64,000 nt of DNA, from positions 4,607,001 to 4,671,000 of the forward strand of contig NZ_CP134228.1 of NCBI RefSeq assembly GCF_031656215.1. Reading direction: 5' to 3'. Numbering within the stretch: position 1 is the stretch's first letter; every line of letters begins with the position of its first letter. The notes beneath the pieces are model-generated. The model was not told the DNA's origin, did no database searches, and saw only the letters and a program-made list of their open reading frames with translations. Both the position numbers and the translations under genes were made by a program. Below are positions 35,636 to 43,816 of this stretch, in pieces. Source of the stretch: Mesorhizobium koreense (GTDB lineage Bacteria > Pseudomonadota > Alphaproteobacteria > Rhizobiales > Rhizobiaceae).

Positions 35636-35890
35636 GGAGGCGGCTCCTTTGTTTTCGGCCGCGCCTCCCCACGCCGCCTGTTCAAGTCGGATCGATGTTG
35701 CACCGCGATCTAGGGCAGCGACGATGCAAGAATGTGGCGCCTGTCGGGATTTGCCCTCTCACCTCGATAACTTTTTGTAGTGATTTGTTAGACACGCGCC
35801 GGACCGCTAGAAAGCCTCTGATACGCATCCATATGATTTCCGTGGACAAAGTCGGGAAACGCAAAGCCGCCTTGGATAACGAAACAAGCC

Positions 35891-36916
35891 CTATCGCCCC
35901 GCAGGGTCGGGTGCGGCTTTTCGCGCCGGCGTTGCAGCCAAAAGGTATCGCGGCGAGGTCGGAACCACGTCAGGTTGCGCTTGCCGGGCCGTAAGTGCGT
36001 CATACTTGTCGAAAGCGATGCCCGAGACGATCGCCGGCAAGGCTCCGGCATTTGCAAGCCCATGGATGCCGGCTCTCGCAAGGCCGGATTCCGCCTTGAT
36101 GTCGAGGAAATTCCGCAGTTCATAGCGTGCTCGGACATGGCGCTCGTGCCGGCGGATGGCGGCTTCTTCCTCGCCGCTCAAGCGCTCTGTTTCCAATATC
36201 GACCGGTCGGCCTCATAGAGGCGCTTCAAGTCGGCCGTCCGGTGCCGGCCGCTCAGGGAATCCGGGCGCACCACCGCGCCGTATCCGCAGCCATGAACAA
36301 GTTTGTAACGTCCTCCCCGTGCCAGCACCCGCACGTAGAACTCGTAATCCTCGCCAAGTCGAAGGTCCTCGCGGTAGCGCAGCCCGGCCCGTTCGAGAAA
36401 ATCCCGTCGGATCACCGGCTTGAGAAAACCCATCTCGCCGCGTGGCGCACCTCGTTTCGAGATATTGCCGCCGACGAATTCCACCAATTCCAGCAAGCGG
36501 GGAGCTGCATCAAATTCCGCGATATCCGGCTCTGCGGTCACGTGACGGCCATCGAGAAAAACGATGTTGTCGGCGATCAGGTCCCAGTCCTGCTGGTCCG
36601 AGAGTCGTGTGAAGCGGCCTGGCAGGAAGAAATCGTCGGCATCGAGGATAGCGATAAGCGGCGCGCCGGAATGCGCGATGGCATGATTGCGCGCAAAGGC
36701 CGGCCCCATATTCGCCTCCAGACTGATCACCCGAAGCCGTCCGGTAACGTCATCCACCGCCCGTGCTGCTTCGGCGGTTTCATCGGCGGAGCCATCGTCC
36801 ACCACGACGACCTCGGCGACCTCGGCTTCCCGCAAGGCCGAACGAACCGCCCGACCGATCGTGCGGGACGCGTCCTTGGCCGCTATGATGACGCAGATTT
36901 CCGGCGCGAAAGCCAT
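35891..36916 (-). CDS. exoU: Succinoglycan-type glycosyltransferase ExoU (GT2)
   Basis: A 341-residue GT-A enzyme. ICVIIAAKDASRTIGRAVRSAL and EVVVVDDGSADETAEAAR form the donor fold. PLIAILDADDFFLPGRFTRL has the DxD motif. GFLKPVIRRDFLERAGLRYREDLRLGEDYEFYVRVL is the ExoO/ExoU catalytic block. ExoU adds a terminal beta-1,6-glucose in succinoglycan. ATG 36916 is preferred; an upstream in-frame ATG at 36949 has no ribosome site. The C-terminal 40 residues are Pro/Ala-rich and weakly conserved. It lies between exoX and exoK. The ExoU name rests on position and similarity to ExoO, so ExoU/ExoW confusion is possible. Confidence 0.82.
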   Translation of the reverse strand: MAFAPEICVIIAAKDASRTIGRAVRSALREAEVAEVVVVDDGSADETAEAARAVDDVTGRLRVISLEANMGPAFARNHAIAHSGAPLIAILDADDFFLPGRFTRLSDQQDWDLIADNIVFLDGRHVTAEPDIAEFDAAPRLLELVEFVGGNISKRGAPRGEMGFLKPVIRRDFLERAGLRYREDLRLGEDYEFYVRVLARGGRYKLVHGCGYGAVVRPDSLSGRHRTADLKRLYEADRSILETERLSGEEEAAIRRHERHVRARYELRNFLDIKAESGLARAGIHGLANAGALPAIVSGIAFDKYDALTARQAQPDVVPTSPRYLLAATPARKAAPDPAGR

Positions 36917-37045
36917 GGCACCCCGATCGGATCGAAGTCTTCGCGGCATGCCGAGGCGCGCCGCAGCGGACGATATCTCTAAATCGAGGTCGGACGCTAA
37001 ACGGCTCGAGAAGGCGATTTCATGACCGCCTCTCGTTCGAGGGTT

Positions 37046-37342
37046 TCACGGTTGGCGCGATCGATTCACGTTCGGAACGCTTGCCTTGCGCTCCAGCCTT
37101 TCCCGACTCAGCAATCCCTGGGACGGGGAGACTTTGCCTTCGCTTCCGGCATTCTTGCCCTCATCGCGGGGCGTACGCCGGACCATGTACAAGACGGCCG
37201 CGAAGTATCCCAACTGGATCAGTACGGCGCAAATCGCGGTTTGTACCAGGGTCGTCCAGATCGAATGCGTCATGAGATAGGTGACGACACCGAACACGAC
37301 CAGGACGGCGATCAATCCGCGAAAAAAAAGCAGGAAGGACAT
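37046..37342 (-). CDS. exoX: Exopolysaccharide production repressor ExoX
   Basis: A 98-residue inner-membrane protein with two helices: SFLLFFRGLIAVLVVFGVVTYLM and WTTLVQTAICAVLIQLGYFAAVLYMV. A hydrophilic, charged tail follows. The pattern and length match rhizobial ExoX/PsiA-type repressors, which act after transcription and lower exopolysaccharide output when in excess over ExoY. ATG 37342 has GGGAC upstream and gives exactly the usual length; a longer frame to 37432 lacks support. It is divergent from exoY across a 592-bp AT-rich region, as in Sinorhizobium, where the exoX:exoY copy ratio sets polymer yield. Confidence 0.9.
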   Translation of the reverse strand: MSFLLFFRGLIAVLVVFGVVTYLMTHSIWTTLVQTAICAVLIQLGYFAAVLYMVRRTPRDEGKNAGSEGKVSPSQGLLSRERLERKASVPNVNRSRQP

Positions 37343-37934
37343 GATTATGTCCCGGTACCGCCGAGGAGCGGATTGTCTGAAGTCACGTGAAAAGGCCTCC
37401 CGCCCCGGTTGCACACAGCCGTATTTCCGCAAGGAAGGACAATCCGAAACTTTTCTGGAACCAGCCCTGTCCGACTATGTGCCCATGTGTTCCTTCTTCG
37501 ACTTTATATTGGACTGCACGACGCGACGCAACAAAAGTCGTCAATTCTATCCGCACCACGCGGTAAACTTTTGATCCTTGCATACCTACGCTGCAACGCA
37601 GCATCACTCTCCAAAAACTCACGGCAATCGAGTCAAATTAATTAGCATCTGCATAGTATCTATCTGATCATAAAAAATATATATCCCATAAATTCATATA
37701 TCTTTGTAATTTCACAAAAATATATATTCTATATATTCATATTTACTCGGCTCTCCCCTTCCTAATAAATCCAATACGCACTGTCATCATATTGCAATAT
37801 AACGGATCGTTACAAAATATGATAGAGCGTGCCCTACTTTTTTGACTTTCCCCCCTCAATTGAGCGCTGGCGGGCGGCGCACGAGGTTGTTGCGTTGCAA
37901 CATCCCTCGGCACTTATCCAATTCGGAGCAACGA
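37343..37934. promoter_or_regulatory. AT-rich divergent control region exoX-exoY
   Basis: A 592-bp region with no credible gene. From about 37560 to 37850 it is extremely AT-rich in an otherwise GC-rich window, with many TpA steps and runs such as AAAAATATATAT. Rhizobial exo genes are controlled by MucR/Ros-type zinc-finger proteins that bind AT-rich DNA with TpA steps, and by ExoR-ExoS-ChvI. A role as a MucR/ChvI target is inference. GGAG before ATG 37935 is the exoY ribosome site. No clear terminator or small RNA was recognised. Confidence 0.7.
37673..37745. repeat. Imperfect AT-rich direct repeat (two 30-bp units, 43-bp spacing)
   Basis: Two units at 37673-37702 and 37716-37745 begin with the identical 12-mer AAAAATATATAT and share ATTCATAT in register. 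They match at about 25 of 30 positions. The start-to-start distance is 43 bp, close to four helical turns, so the two units would lie on the same DNA face. They sit about 190-260 bp upstream of the exoY start. This looks like a repeated protein-binding element rather than a mobile repeat. Confidence 0.7.
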
Positions 37935-38612
37935 ATGAGATATGCCGCCAGGTTAGCAAATCTGCCTTTTCGGCTACGTAAAGGTAATGGGCATCCTCCG
38001 ATAGGAGGCATTTGCAAACGCGGGTTCGACTTCGCGGGCGCCTTTCTCGCGCTCGCGCTGCTCAGCCCGCTTCTCCTCATGCTTGCCACCCTGGTGAAAT
38101 TTTCGGATGGCGGCCGGATTCTCTACGGCCATCGGCGTGTCGGCCGAAACGGAGCGAGCTTCGTCTGCCTGAAATTCCGGACGATGGCGGAAAACGGCGA
38201 CGAGATCATGCAGGCTCATTTCGAGCGCTATCCGCAAAGCAGACAGGAATGGCTGGCAACACGCAAGCTGCAATACGATCCGAGGGTCACGCGCGTCGGG
38301 CTCGTGTTGCGCAAACTCAGCCTCGACGAACTGCCCCAGCTCATGAACATCCTGAAAGGGGAAATGAGCTTCGTCGGTCCCCGGCCCGTGGTCGAGGACG
38401 AGCTCAAGCTCTATGGAACGGCCGCCGAATTCTACCTGAAATCCCGCCCCGGCCTTACCGGACTATGGCAGATCAGCGGGCGCAATGACGTCTCTTACAG
38501 CACGCGTGTCGCCTATGACCGGCACTATGTCGAAAACTGGTCGTTCGCCGCCGACATCATCATCATCTTCAAGACGTTTCCCGCGGTGCTGTCCTCGCGC
38601 GGCAGCTATTGA
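37935..38612 (+). CDS. exoY: Undecaprenyl-phosphate galactose phosphotransferase ExoY
   Basis: A 225-residue polyprenyl-phosphate hexose-1-phosphate transferase that starts repeat-unit assembly on undecaprenyl phosphate. [30 protein letters not shown] is the single N-terminal re-entrant helix. [42 protein letters not shown] and [19 protein letters not shown] are the classic blocks of this family, with the catalytic Asp-Glu in SLDELPQ. ATG 37935 has GGAG seven bases before it. It is the first gene of the exoY-F-Q-Z operon and the target of the divergent exoX product. Confidence 0.95.
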   Translation: MRYAARLANLPFRLRKGNGHPPIGGICKRGFDFAGAFLALALLSPLLLMLATLVKFSDGGRILYGHRRVGRNGASFVCLKFRTMAENGDEIMQAHFERYPQSRQEWLATRKLQYDPRVTRVGLVLRKLSLDELPQLMNILKGEMSFVGPRPVVEDELKLYGTAAEFYLKSRPGLTGLWQISGRNDVSYSTRVAYDRHYVENWSFAADIIIIFKTFPAVLSSRGSY

Positions 38613-38653
38613 AGCCGACCCAAACGAGCACCGAAAAAGGAACCCAGCCGAGA

Positions 38654-39928
38654 ATGAAGCCGAGCGTCAAAAACATAGGCCGGACGATGCAGGCAGGCGT
38701 CATGCTGATCGTCGCGGCCGCTCTCATGGCCTTGGCAAATTTGCCACCAGCCGATGCCGGTGAATACCAACTCGGCGCGATGGACAAGCTCAGCATCCGC
38801 GTCGCCGAATGGCAGACCGCGGCCGCGGCCGTCCGCGACTGGGGATCGATCAACGGCGAATATACGGTCAGCCCGGACGGCACGATCTCCTTACCTTTCA
38901 TCGGTGAAATGGCGGTAAAAGGGGAATCGACGGCCCATGTCGCGGCGAAGATCGGCGAAGAACTCCAGCAGAAGTTCGGCCTCCTCGACCAGCCATATGC
39001 CTCCGTGGAAGTCGCGGAGTACCGGCCCTTCTTCGTGGCGGGCGATGCCCAGACACCCGGGCGTTATCCTTATCTGCCGAATCTTACCGTGCTGAAGGCG
39101 GTCAGTCTCGCGGGCGGAGTCCGCCGTGCGGACGACCTGGGCGGGCGCTTTCTGCGCGATTTCATCAACGCTCGCGGCGACTATCAAGTCCTCGCTTCCA
39201 AACGGTTGGGCCTGTTGGCGTCGCGCGCCCGGCTGGTCGCCGAGGCGGCCGGCGACGACAAGATCGACTTCCCGAAGGAACTCAACGACACCGCCGAGGG
39301 CAGGAAACTGATGGCCGATGAAACGGCATTCAAGGAGACGCGGCGGAAGAAGCTCGACATGCAATTGAAAGCGCTCGCCGACCTGAAGACGCTGCTGCAG
39401 CAGGAGATCACCTCGCTTTCGCAGAAGATGGAGACCCAGCAGCGCCAGGCCGATCTTTCGAAGAAGGAACTGGCGAGCGTCGGCAATCTCGCCAACAAGG
39501 GCCTTGCCGTGAACCAGCGCGTCCTTACCCTCGAGCAGAGGACCGCCGACCTGGAGGGCAAGATCCTCGACCTGGAAACCACCCAGTTGCAGGCAAAGCA
39601 GGATATCAGCAAGGCCGACCAGAACGCGGCAAGCCTTCGCAACGATTTCGATGCGGAAGTCGCGCAGACACGGCAACAGGCCGAGGCCGATCTGGAAGCC
39701 GCCAATCTGAAAATGGGCATGTACAAGGACCTGATGGCGGAAGCCGCGCAGAACGACCCCGGATTGGCTCGCTATTCGGCCAAGGGATCGCCTCTTTCGG
39801 TAAGCTATTCGATCGTGCGAGAAACCGACGGCAAGACAAACGAAATCCAAGCGGACGAAAACACCGCCGTGCTTCCCGGCGACATCGTCAAGGTCCGTCT
39901 CATGCTGCCGACCGCCAATTCCAATTAG
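38654..39928 (+). CDS. exoF: Outer-membrane polysaccharide export protein ExoF
   Basis: A 424-residue Wza-like export protein. A signal peptide (MQAGVMLIVAAALMALANLPPADA) is followed by the poly_export domain GEYQLGAMDKLSIRVAEWQ...VSPDGTISLPFIGEM and the SLBB-like FFVAGDAQTPGRYPYLPNLTVLKAVSLAGG. Residues of about 210-360 are rich in Gln, Lys, Leu and Glu heptads and form a predicted coiled coil (QQEITSLSQKMETQQRQADL region), a mark of ExoF rather than Wza. Length is close to Sinorhizobium ExoF. The ribosome site is weak (AAGG about 13 bases upstream), so coupling with exoY is possible. It works with ExoP to carry the polymer through the envelope. Confidence 0.93.
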   Translation: MKPSVKNIGRTMQAGVMLIVAAALMALANLPPADAGEYQLGAMDKLSIRVAEWQTAAAAVRDWGSINGEYTVSPDGTISLPFIGEMAVKGESTAHVAAKIGEELQQKFGLLDQPYASVEVAEYRPFFVAGDAQTPGRYPYLPNLTVLKAVSLAGGVRRADDLGGRFLRDFINARGDYQVLASKRLGLLASRARLVAEAAGDDKIDFPKELNDTAEGRKLMADETAFKETRRKKLDMQLKALADLKTLLQQEITSLSQKMETQQRQADLSKKELASVGNLANKGLAVNQRVLTLEQRTADLEGKILDLETTQLQAKQDISKADQNAASLRNDFDAEVAQTRQQAEADLEAANLKMGMYKDLMAEAAQNDPGLARYSAKGSPLSVSYSIVRETDGKTNEIQADENTAVLPGDIVKVRLMLPTANSN

Positions 39929-39987
39929 GATCGGGTTTCGGGCCGGAAGACCGCTGGCACGAGCGTGGACGACGAGCGGCAACAACA

Positions 39988-41256
39988 ATGAAGATCGCCA
40001 AGGCCATTCTCATCGATCCGGACCGCAACCTGGCGTACGGGACGGCGGCGATCGCGCTCTCGCTGTTCGTTTTCGCCTATTCGACCCTTTTCGGCAAAGT
40101 CCCGATCCTGGTCTATTATGCCATCTGGTTCCCGCTGGTTCTCGTCGACTACCGGCGCGTTCTGGGAGATCTACCGCGTACTTACTGGATCGTGCCGTTC
40201 GGCGTCCTCGCCTGTCTCTCCGTGTTCTGGTCGCAGGCGCCGGGCGTTTCGGCACGGGCAGCAATTCAGCTTGCCACCCACATATTGTGCGCCTTCATCG
40301 CCGCACGAACGATCGGCATCCGAACGTTCACGCTTGGTACGCTCGTGGGCATTTCGCTGGTCGTTCTCTATTCGCTGGCCTTCGGCTCCTATAATTACGA
40401 CCCGTTCGACGGAGACTTCAGCTTTTCCGGTGCTTTCGCGTCGAAGAACCTTCTCGGCTTCTTCTGCTCGATCGGTATCTATTTCGCCTTCGCATGCATC
40501 TTCGTGCTGCGCGAGCGCGCGCTGTGGTGCGGGCTCGCTCTGATCTGTACAGGGCTCGCCGGCTACGCACTGATCGCGTCCCATTCCGCGACCGCCCTCA
40601 TCACCACGATCGCAGCGCTCCTCGTTCTGATAGGGCTAGGCGGCCTGACGCCGTTCCCACCGAGAACCCGCAAGACGCTGGCGATATTCGGAATACTGGT
40701 GGGCATCGGCATGGCCGCTGCCGCCATGGCTCTCGGCGGCTTCGACTTCATCCTGGCGGCGTTCGGCAAGAACACGACCCTCACCGGCCGCACCTATCTG
40801 TGGTCTCAGGGGCTCGCGGCGGCGGCCAATACGCCCCTGCTGGGCGTCGGATATCAGGCCTATTGGGTGCAGGGCTTTCCGGATGCCGAGCGGCTCTGGG
40901 CGGAATTCTATATCACCGCCCGGACAGGCTTCCATTTCCACAACACTTATATCGAGACGCTCGTCGAACTCGGCGCGATCGGCGTCCTATTGCTCGCGAT
41001 CGTCCTGATCCGCACCTCAGCCGGGTTCCTCATGCGTTTTCTCGGCAATCGCAACGATGTCACGGCGCGCATCATGCTCGGCCTTTTGGCCATGCTGCTG
41101 TTGCGTTCCTTCGTCGAAGTCGACGTCATCGCGCCCTACGCGATCGGGTCTTTCCTGCTTTACTATTCGGCTGCACTGCTCGCTGCCCCGCAATCCCGAC
41201 AGGCCACGGCCGAGTTCGGTCGCCCCTCCACCGCCTGGACCCTCGACGCACGATGA
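39988..41256 (+). CDS. exoQ: Exopolysaccharide polymerase ExoQ
   Basis: A 422-residue integral membrane protein of the O-antigen ligase/Wzy type with about 11 predicted helices. LTGRTYLWSQGLAAAANTPLLGVGYQAYW is the family's conserved periplasmic loop start. ARTGFHFHNTYIETLVELGAIGVLLLAIVLI holds the conserved H-N-x-Y block of polymerases. ExoQ joins succinoglycan repeat units into high-molecular-weight polymer at the periplasmic face. The start lies 59 bp after exoF, and its stop overlaps exoZ by four bases. Length and position agree with Sinorhizobium ExoQ. Confidence 0.92.
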   Translation: MKIAKAILIDPDRNLAYGTAAIALSLFVFAYSTLFGKVPILVYYAIWFPLVLVDYRRVLGDLPRTYWIVPFGVLACLSVFWSQAPGVSARAAIQLATHILCAFIAARTIGIRTFTLGTLVGISLVVLYSLAFGSYNYDPFDGDFSFSGAFASKNLLGFFCSIGIYFAFACIFVLRERALWCGLALICTGLAGYALIASHSATALITTIAALLVLIGLGGLTPFPPRTRKTLAIFGILVGIGMAAAAMALGGFDFILAAFGKNTTLTGRTYLWSQGLAAAANTPLLGVGYQAYWVQGFPDAERLWAEFYITARTGFHFHNTYIETLVELGAIGVLLLAIVLIRTSAGFLMRFLGNRNDVTARIMLGLLAMLLLRSFVEVDVIAPYAIGSFLLYYSAALLAAPQSRQATAEFGRPSTAWTLDAR

Positions 41257-42236
41257 ACAAACTCCATGGCGTGCAATACCTTCGCGCGGTCGCGGCGCTT
41301 GGGGTCGTCATCTTTCACGCCGCCGAGCGCTCCGGCGGCCATTTCGTCATCGGGGCAGCCGGCGTGGACGTCTTTTTCGTCGTCAGCGGCTTTATCATGT
41401 GGACGATCTCGCAGAGGCGACCGGTCTCTCCGCTCGACTTTTTCAGAGACCGGCTCAGACGCATCGTTCCCGCCTACTGGCTGGCCAGCGCCGCGATGGT
41501 TCTAGGCGGGCTGGTTGGCGCATTTCCCAACCTGACGCTGACTGTCGGTCACGTGCTCGGCTCGTTCTTCTTCATACCGCACCATTCGCCCAACGGTGGC
41601 GAGATCTGGCCCGTGCTGGTGCAGGGATGGACACTGAACTATGAAATGTTCTTCTACGCTGTTTTTGCCCTCACGCTGTTCATACGCAAAGAGGTGCGGT
41701 TCATCTTCCTGAGCGGGATATTTCTCTTTCTCGTTGGAGCCGGATTGGCCTTCCGTTTCGAGAATCCGCTTCTCGTGACCTATACAAATCCGGCCCTGAT
41801 CGAATTCGCGCTCGGGCTGGTCATCGGCAAGTTCTGGCTCGCCGGGAAAATGCCATCGCCGGGGGTTGGCATCGCTCTCATTGCCATCGCGGTTTGCGGC
41901 TTTACCGTCGTCGGCGTCACCTATTCAGGCTTCAACCCGTTCGTCCTGGGTCCGTTGGCCGGCTTGCTGCTGGTCGGAACGCTTGCCCTTGAAAAGGCGA
42001 AGTTGATGCCGCGATCGAAATGGGCCACCTACGCCGGCGACGGCTCATACATGATCTATCTCTGGCACACTTTCGCAATCTCCGTGTCCGCCAAAATTGC
42101 CGGCCTGTTCCATGTCCCGACCCTTGCCGCGGTTTTGATATCTTCCGTGGCAGGAATCGCGTTCGGCATTTTCATGTTCAGATTGGCACAATCGGAATTG
42201 CCGGTACTGTTCATGCCTCATTCGGAGAGGCGCTGA
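41253..42236 (+). CDS. exoZ: Exopolysaccharide acetyltransferase ExoZ (acyltransferase family 3)
   Basis: A 327-residue membrane acyltransferase. The start MNKLHGVQYLRAVAALGVVIFHAAER is the acyltransferase-3 signature with the conserved His. VDVFFVVSGFIMWTIS, FFRDRLRRIVPAYWLAS and VLVQGWTLNYEMFFYAVFAL follow in family order, with about ten helices in total. ExoZ acetylates a glucose of succinoglycan. ATG 41253 overlaps the exoQ stop (ATGA). A weak GAGGT/ACCTC hairpin follows the stop without a T-run. It is the last gene of the exoY operon. ExoH, the succinyl transferase, is not in the window. Confidence 0.92.
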   Translation: MNKLHGVQYLRAVAALGVVIFHAAERSGGHFVIGAAGVDVFFVVSGFIMWTISQRRPVSPLDFFRDRLRRIVPAYWLASAAMVLGGLVGAFPNLTLTVGHVLGSFFFIPHHSPNGGEIWPVLVQGWTLNYEMFFYAVFALTLFIRKEVRFIFLSGIFLFLVGAGLAFRFENPLLVTYTNPALIEFALGLVIGKFWLAGKMPSPGVGIALIAIAVCGFTVVGVTYSGFNPFVLGPLAGLLLVGTLALEKAKLMPRSKWATYAGDGSYMIYLWHTFAISVSAKIAGLFHVPTLAAVLISSVAGIAFGIFMFRLAQSELPVLFMPHSERR

Positions 42237-42380
42237 GGTCGGGCCGCCGCTCGCTTCCCGAACCTCAACGGCAGTTCTCCAGTCGCGGTCCGTGCAAGAC
42301 TGAGATTGCCCGCTCACCCGCTTTGTGACTTAATGACAAAGAAAAGAAGATGGGGCCGTCCCTCACGACAGGAGGTGCCA

Positions 42381-42602
42381 ATGCCATTTCATTCAATGGC
42401 GCAGGATGGCGTTCTGACGCCGGAAGACCTGGACTTTCTGCAAGACATATACGAGGCGGCCGCTGCTGGTGTCGTGAACATCGATGACGCGGCCATGCAT
42501 GATGCCGCGCGGAACTTGATCCGGCACTATAGAGCCGGCGAAAGGGACAGAGATCGGCTTATCGCATTGGCGGCCAGTGAATTGCACCGCGCCGTAAGCT
42601 GA
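42381..42602 (+). CDS. Small hypothetical protein
   Basis: A 73-residue soluble, acidic, helix-rich protein with no recognised domain. ATG 42381 follows an excellent ribosome site (GGAGG, five bases away), which is the main evidence that it is translated. The sequence MPFHSMAQDGVLTPEDLDFLQDIYEA... looks like a small all-helical protein with a DxxDIYEAAAAG segment. It stands 144 bp after exoZ and is convergent with uxuA (9 bp apart). No function can be assigned. The frame between exoZ and this start holds nothing else that I can support. Confidence 0.65.
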   Translation: MPFHSMAQDGVLTPEDLDFLQDIYEAAAAGVVNIDDAAMHDAARNLIRHYRAGERDRDRLIALAASELHRAVS

Positions 42603-42611
42603 TAGCAGATA

Positions 42612-43799
42612 TCAATCCGGCGGCGTGCCAAGCGCGACCAGGATGCCGCGCAGTTCCGCCAGGCCGCGCAGGCGTCCGATCGCCGGGTAGCCCGGCGTCA
42701 CGTCCTTGTCGAGATCATCCAGCATCCGGTGTCCGTGATCGGAGCGGAAGACGATGGTCTCATCCGATGCGCGACGACGGTCCTCGGCGACCAGTTCCTT
42801 AAGCACGGCGACCATGTCGACGTCGCCGCCGAGATGATCGCTCTCGTGGAAAGTGCGCGGGTCCGCCTCGCGCTTCGTCGCGCGCAGATGAGCGAAATGG
42901 ATACGCGAGGCAAAGCGACGCGCCATCGCCGGCAGGTCGTTGCCGGCACGCACGCCGAGACTCCCCGTGCACAGGCAAATGCCATTGGCCGGCGAAGGGA
43001 CCGCGTCGAAGAGCGCCGCATAGTCCGCCTCCGTCGAGGCGATGCGCGGCAGGCCGAAGAGCGGCCGCGGCGGATCGTCGGGATGGAGCGTCAGCTTGAC
43101 GCCAAGGCCCTCCGCCGCCGGCGTCACCGCCTCAAGAAACTCCACCAGGTTACGCCGGAACCGTGCCGCGTCGATGCCTTTATAGGCGGCAAGCCGCTCG
43201 CGGAAACCCGGCAGGGTCATCGGCTCGGTCGTGGAGCCCGGTAGCGCCGAGGTGATGATGCGGACAATCTCCGCTACCTCGTCGTCGCTCATGGCCGAGT
43301 GTACGGCGCGCGCGCGCGCGCGTTCCTGCGGTGTGTAGTCTGCCTCCGCGCCATCGCGCTCCAAGATGAAAAGATCGAACGCGGCGAAGCGTTCCTGGTC
43401 GAAGCGCATGGCGGTCGCGCCGCTCGGCGTGACAAAATCGAGTTCGGTACGCGTCCAGTCCACGACGGGCATGAAATTGTAGCAGACGATCCGGATGCCT
43501 GAGGCGGCAACGGCTTCAAGGCTGGCGGTCCACGCCTCTATCTTCGCCTTCGCAGCCGCGCCCTTGCGCTTCACCGCATCGGGGATGGGAATGCTCTCCA
43601 CGACCGACCAGGCGAGCGGCGTACGGCCAGGCGGCGTCGTCTCGATCAGGTTGCGGCGCTCGGCGACCTCAGCCTTGGTCCAGGCGCGGCCGATAGGCAC
43701 CTCGTGCAACGCCGAAACGACATTCGTCGCGCCGGCCTGGCGCACCGCATCGAGCGGCACGCCGGCATCCGGCCCAAACCATCTCCATCCCTGGCGCAT
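42612..43799 (-). CDS. uxuA: Mannonate dehydratase
   Basis: A 395-residue TIM-barrel enzyme that dehydrates D-mannonate to 2-keto-3-deoxygluconate in the glucuronate pathway, using Mn2+ or Fe2+. It begins MRQGWRWFGPDAGVPLDAVRQAGATNVVSALHEVPIG, as in UxuA. ICYNFMPV-like, GVKLTLHPDDPPRPLFGLPRI, GICLCTGSLGVR and IHFAHLRATKRE are family blocks that supply the Cys, His and Asp metal ligands. HESDHLGGDVDM and FRSDHGHRMLDDL follow near the C-terminus. It lies 17 bp from the GntR regulator gene on the same strand, so the two are one unit. The divergent ABC transporter should import its uronate or aldonate precursor. Confidence 0.95.
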   Translation of the reverse strand: MRQGWRWFGPDAGVPLDAVRQAGATNVVSALHEVPIGRAWTKAEVAERRNLIETTPPGRTPLAWSVVESIPIPDAVKRKGAAAKAKIEAWTASLEAVAASGIRIVCYNFMPVVDWTRTELDFVTPSGATAMRFDQERFAAFDLFILERDGAEADYTPQERARARAVHSAMSDDEVAEIVRIITSALPGSTTEPMTLPGFRERLAAYKGIDAARFRRNLVEFLEAVTPAAEGLGVKLTLHPDDPPRPLFGLPRIASTEADYAALFDAVPSPANGICLCTGSLGVRAGNDLPAMARRFASRIHFAHLRATKREADPRTFHESDHLGGDVDMVAVLKELVAEDRRRASDETIVFRSDHGHRMLDDLDKDVTPGYPAIGRLRGLAELRGILVALGTPPD

Positions 43800-43816
43800 T
43801 CGTCACTCCGCTCGAA

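Noticed and set aside
37383-37645. Small open frames on both strands in the exoX-exoY gap
   Set aside because: No ribosome sites, no family-like sequence and atypical codon use; better explained as regulatory DNA.
37673-37745. CRISPR-like short repeats
   Set aside because: Only two AT-rich imperfect units with a 13-bp gap; no spacer pattern and no cas genes.
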